From Candidatus Acidiferrum typicum (GTDB lineage: Bacteria; Acidobacteriota; Terriglobia; Acidiferrales; UBA7541): a stretch of DNA of 5,824 bases. The notes beneath the pieces were generated by a model. That model searched no databases. It was not told the DNA's origin and saw nothing but the letters and a program-made list of their open reading frames with translations. The stretch spans positions 1 through 5,824 of the forward strand of contig JAOAPW010000310.1 in assembly GCA_025463105.1 (NCBI GenBank), written 5' to 3'. The stretch's first letter is position 1; every line of letters starts with the position of its first letter. Shown here one piece after another: positions 5,805-5,824 of this stretch. Both the position numbers and the translations under genes were made by a program.

Positions 5805-5820
5805 TTTCCTTTTTAGGAAA
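5805..5820 (-). promoter_or_regulatory. Small inverted repeat covering the queD ribosome-binding site
   Basis: On the minus strand TTTCCT (5820-5815) and AGGAAA (5810-5805) can pair around AAAA, which would mask the Shine-Dalgarno AGGA of queD. The stem is short and AT-rich, so it is at most a weak control element. The rest of the leader lies beyond the window, so whether a larger regulatory RNA is involved cannot be seen. Confidence 0.25.
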
Positions 5821-5824
5821 GGGT

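Noticed and set aside
5406..5816. Plus-strand 136-codon open frame
   Set aside because: Antisense to queD, whose zinc and catalytic residues are all intact; the plus-strand protein looks like a shadow translation.

Overview
The window looks like a chromosomal stretch of a moderately GC-rich Gram-negative bacterium, most likely an acidobacterium. That placement is inferred from protein style: a secreted protein joining a carboxypeptidase-regulatory-like beta domain to TPRs, a PqqD-like protein next to an ABC-2 exporter, and palindromic repeats between genes. There is no rRNA or other marker gene to confirm it. I see no tRNA, rRNA, CRISPR array, insertion sequence or prophage gene.

Left part (1-1960): the first 32 codons of a PqqD-like protein run off the left edge on the minus strand. 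Divergent from it, after a 226-bp gap with candidate promoters for both directions, is a two-gene plus-strand operon. It encodes an ABC ATPase and an ABC-2 type permease joined by an ATGA overlap, together one export pump. PqqD-like proteins usually bind leader peptides of ribosomally made, modified peptides (RiPPs), so the pump could belong to a peptide-maturation locus that continues to the left. This is inference.

Middle (1961-3444): a 317-bp convergent gap holds several hairpins. One is a 15-bp perfect stem just after the stop of a minus-strand gene. That gene encodes a 388-aa secreted protein with a signal peptide, a beta-sandwich domain, an Ala-rich helical stretch and about four TPRs.

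Right part (3504-5824): a minus-strand 7-deazaguanine (preQ0/queuosine) cluster reads queD, a 62-aa two-helix membrane protein, queE, queC, and then perhaps the TPR gene. QueD makes 6-carboxytetrahydropterin, QueE (radical SAM) contracts it to 7-carboxy-7-deazaguanine, and QueC converts that to preQ0. GTP cyclohydrolase and QueF are not in the window. The small membrane protein overlaps queE by ATGA. The queD-orf62 gap holds twin 20-bp palindromes whose centres are 30 bp apart, flanked by GCTCCCGG copies 60 bp apart.

The points most worth a second look are the PqqD/exporter edge, the unexplained membrane protein inside the que cluster, and the twin-palindrome element. I do not see a clearly new multi-gene system wholly inside this window.
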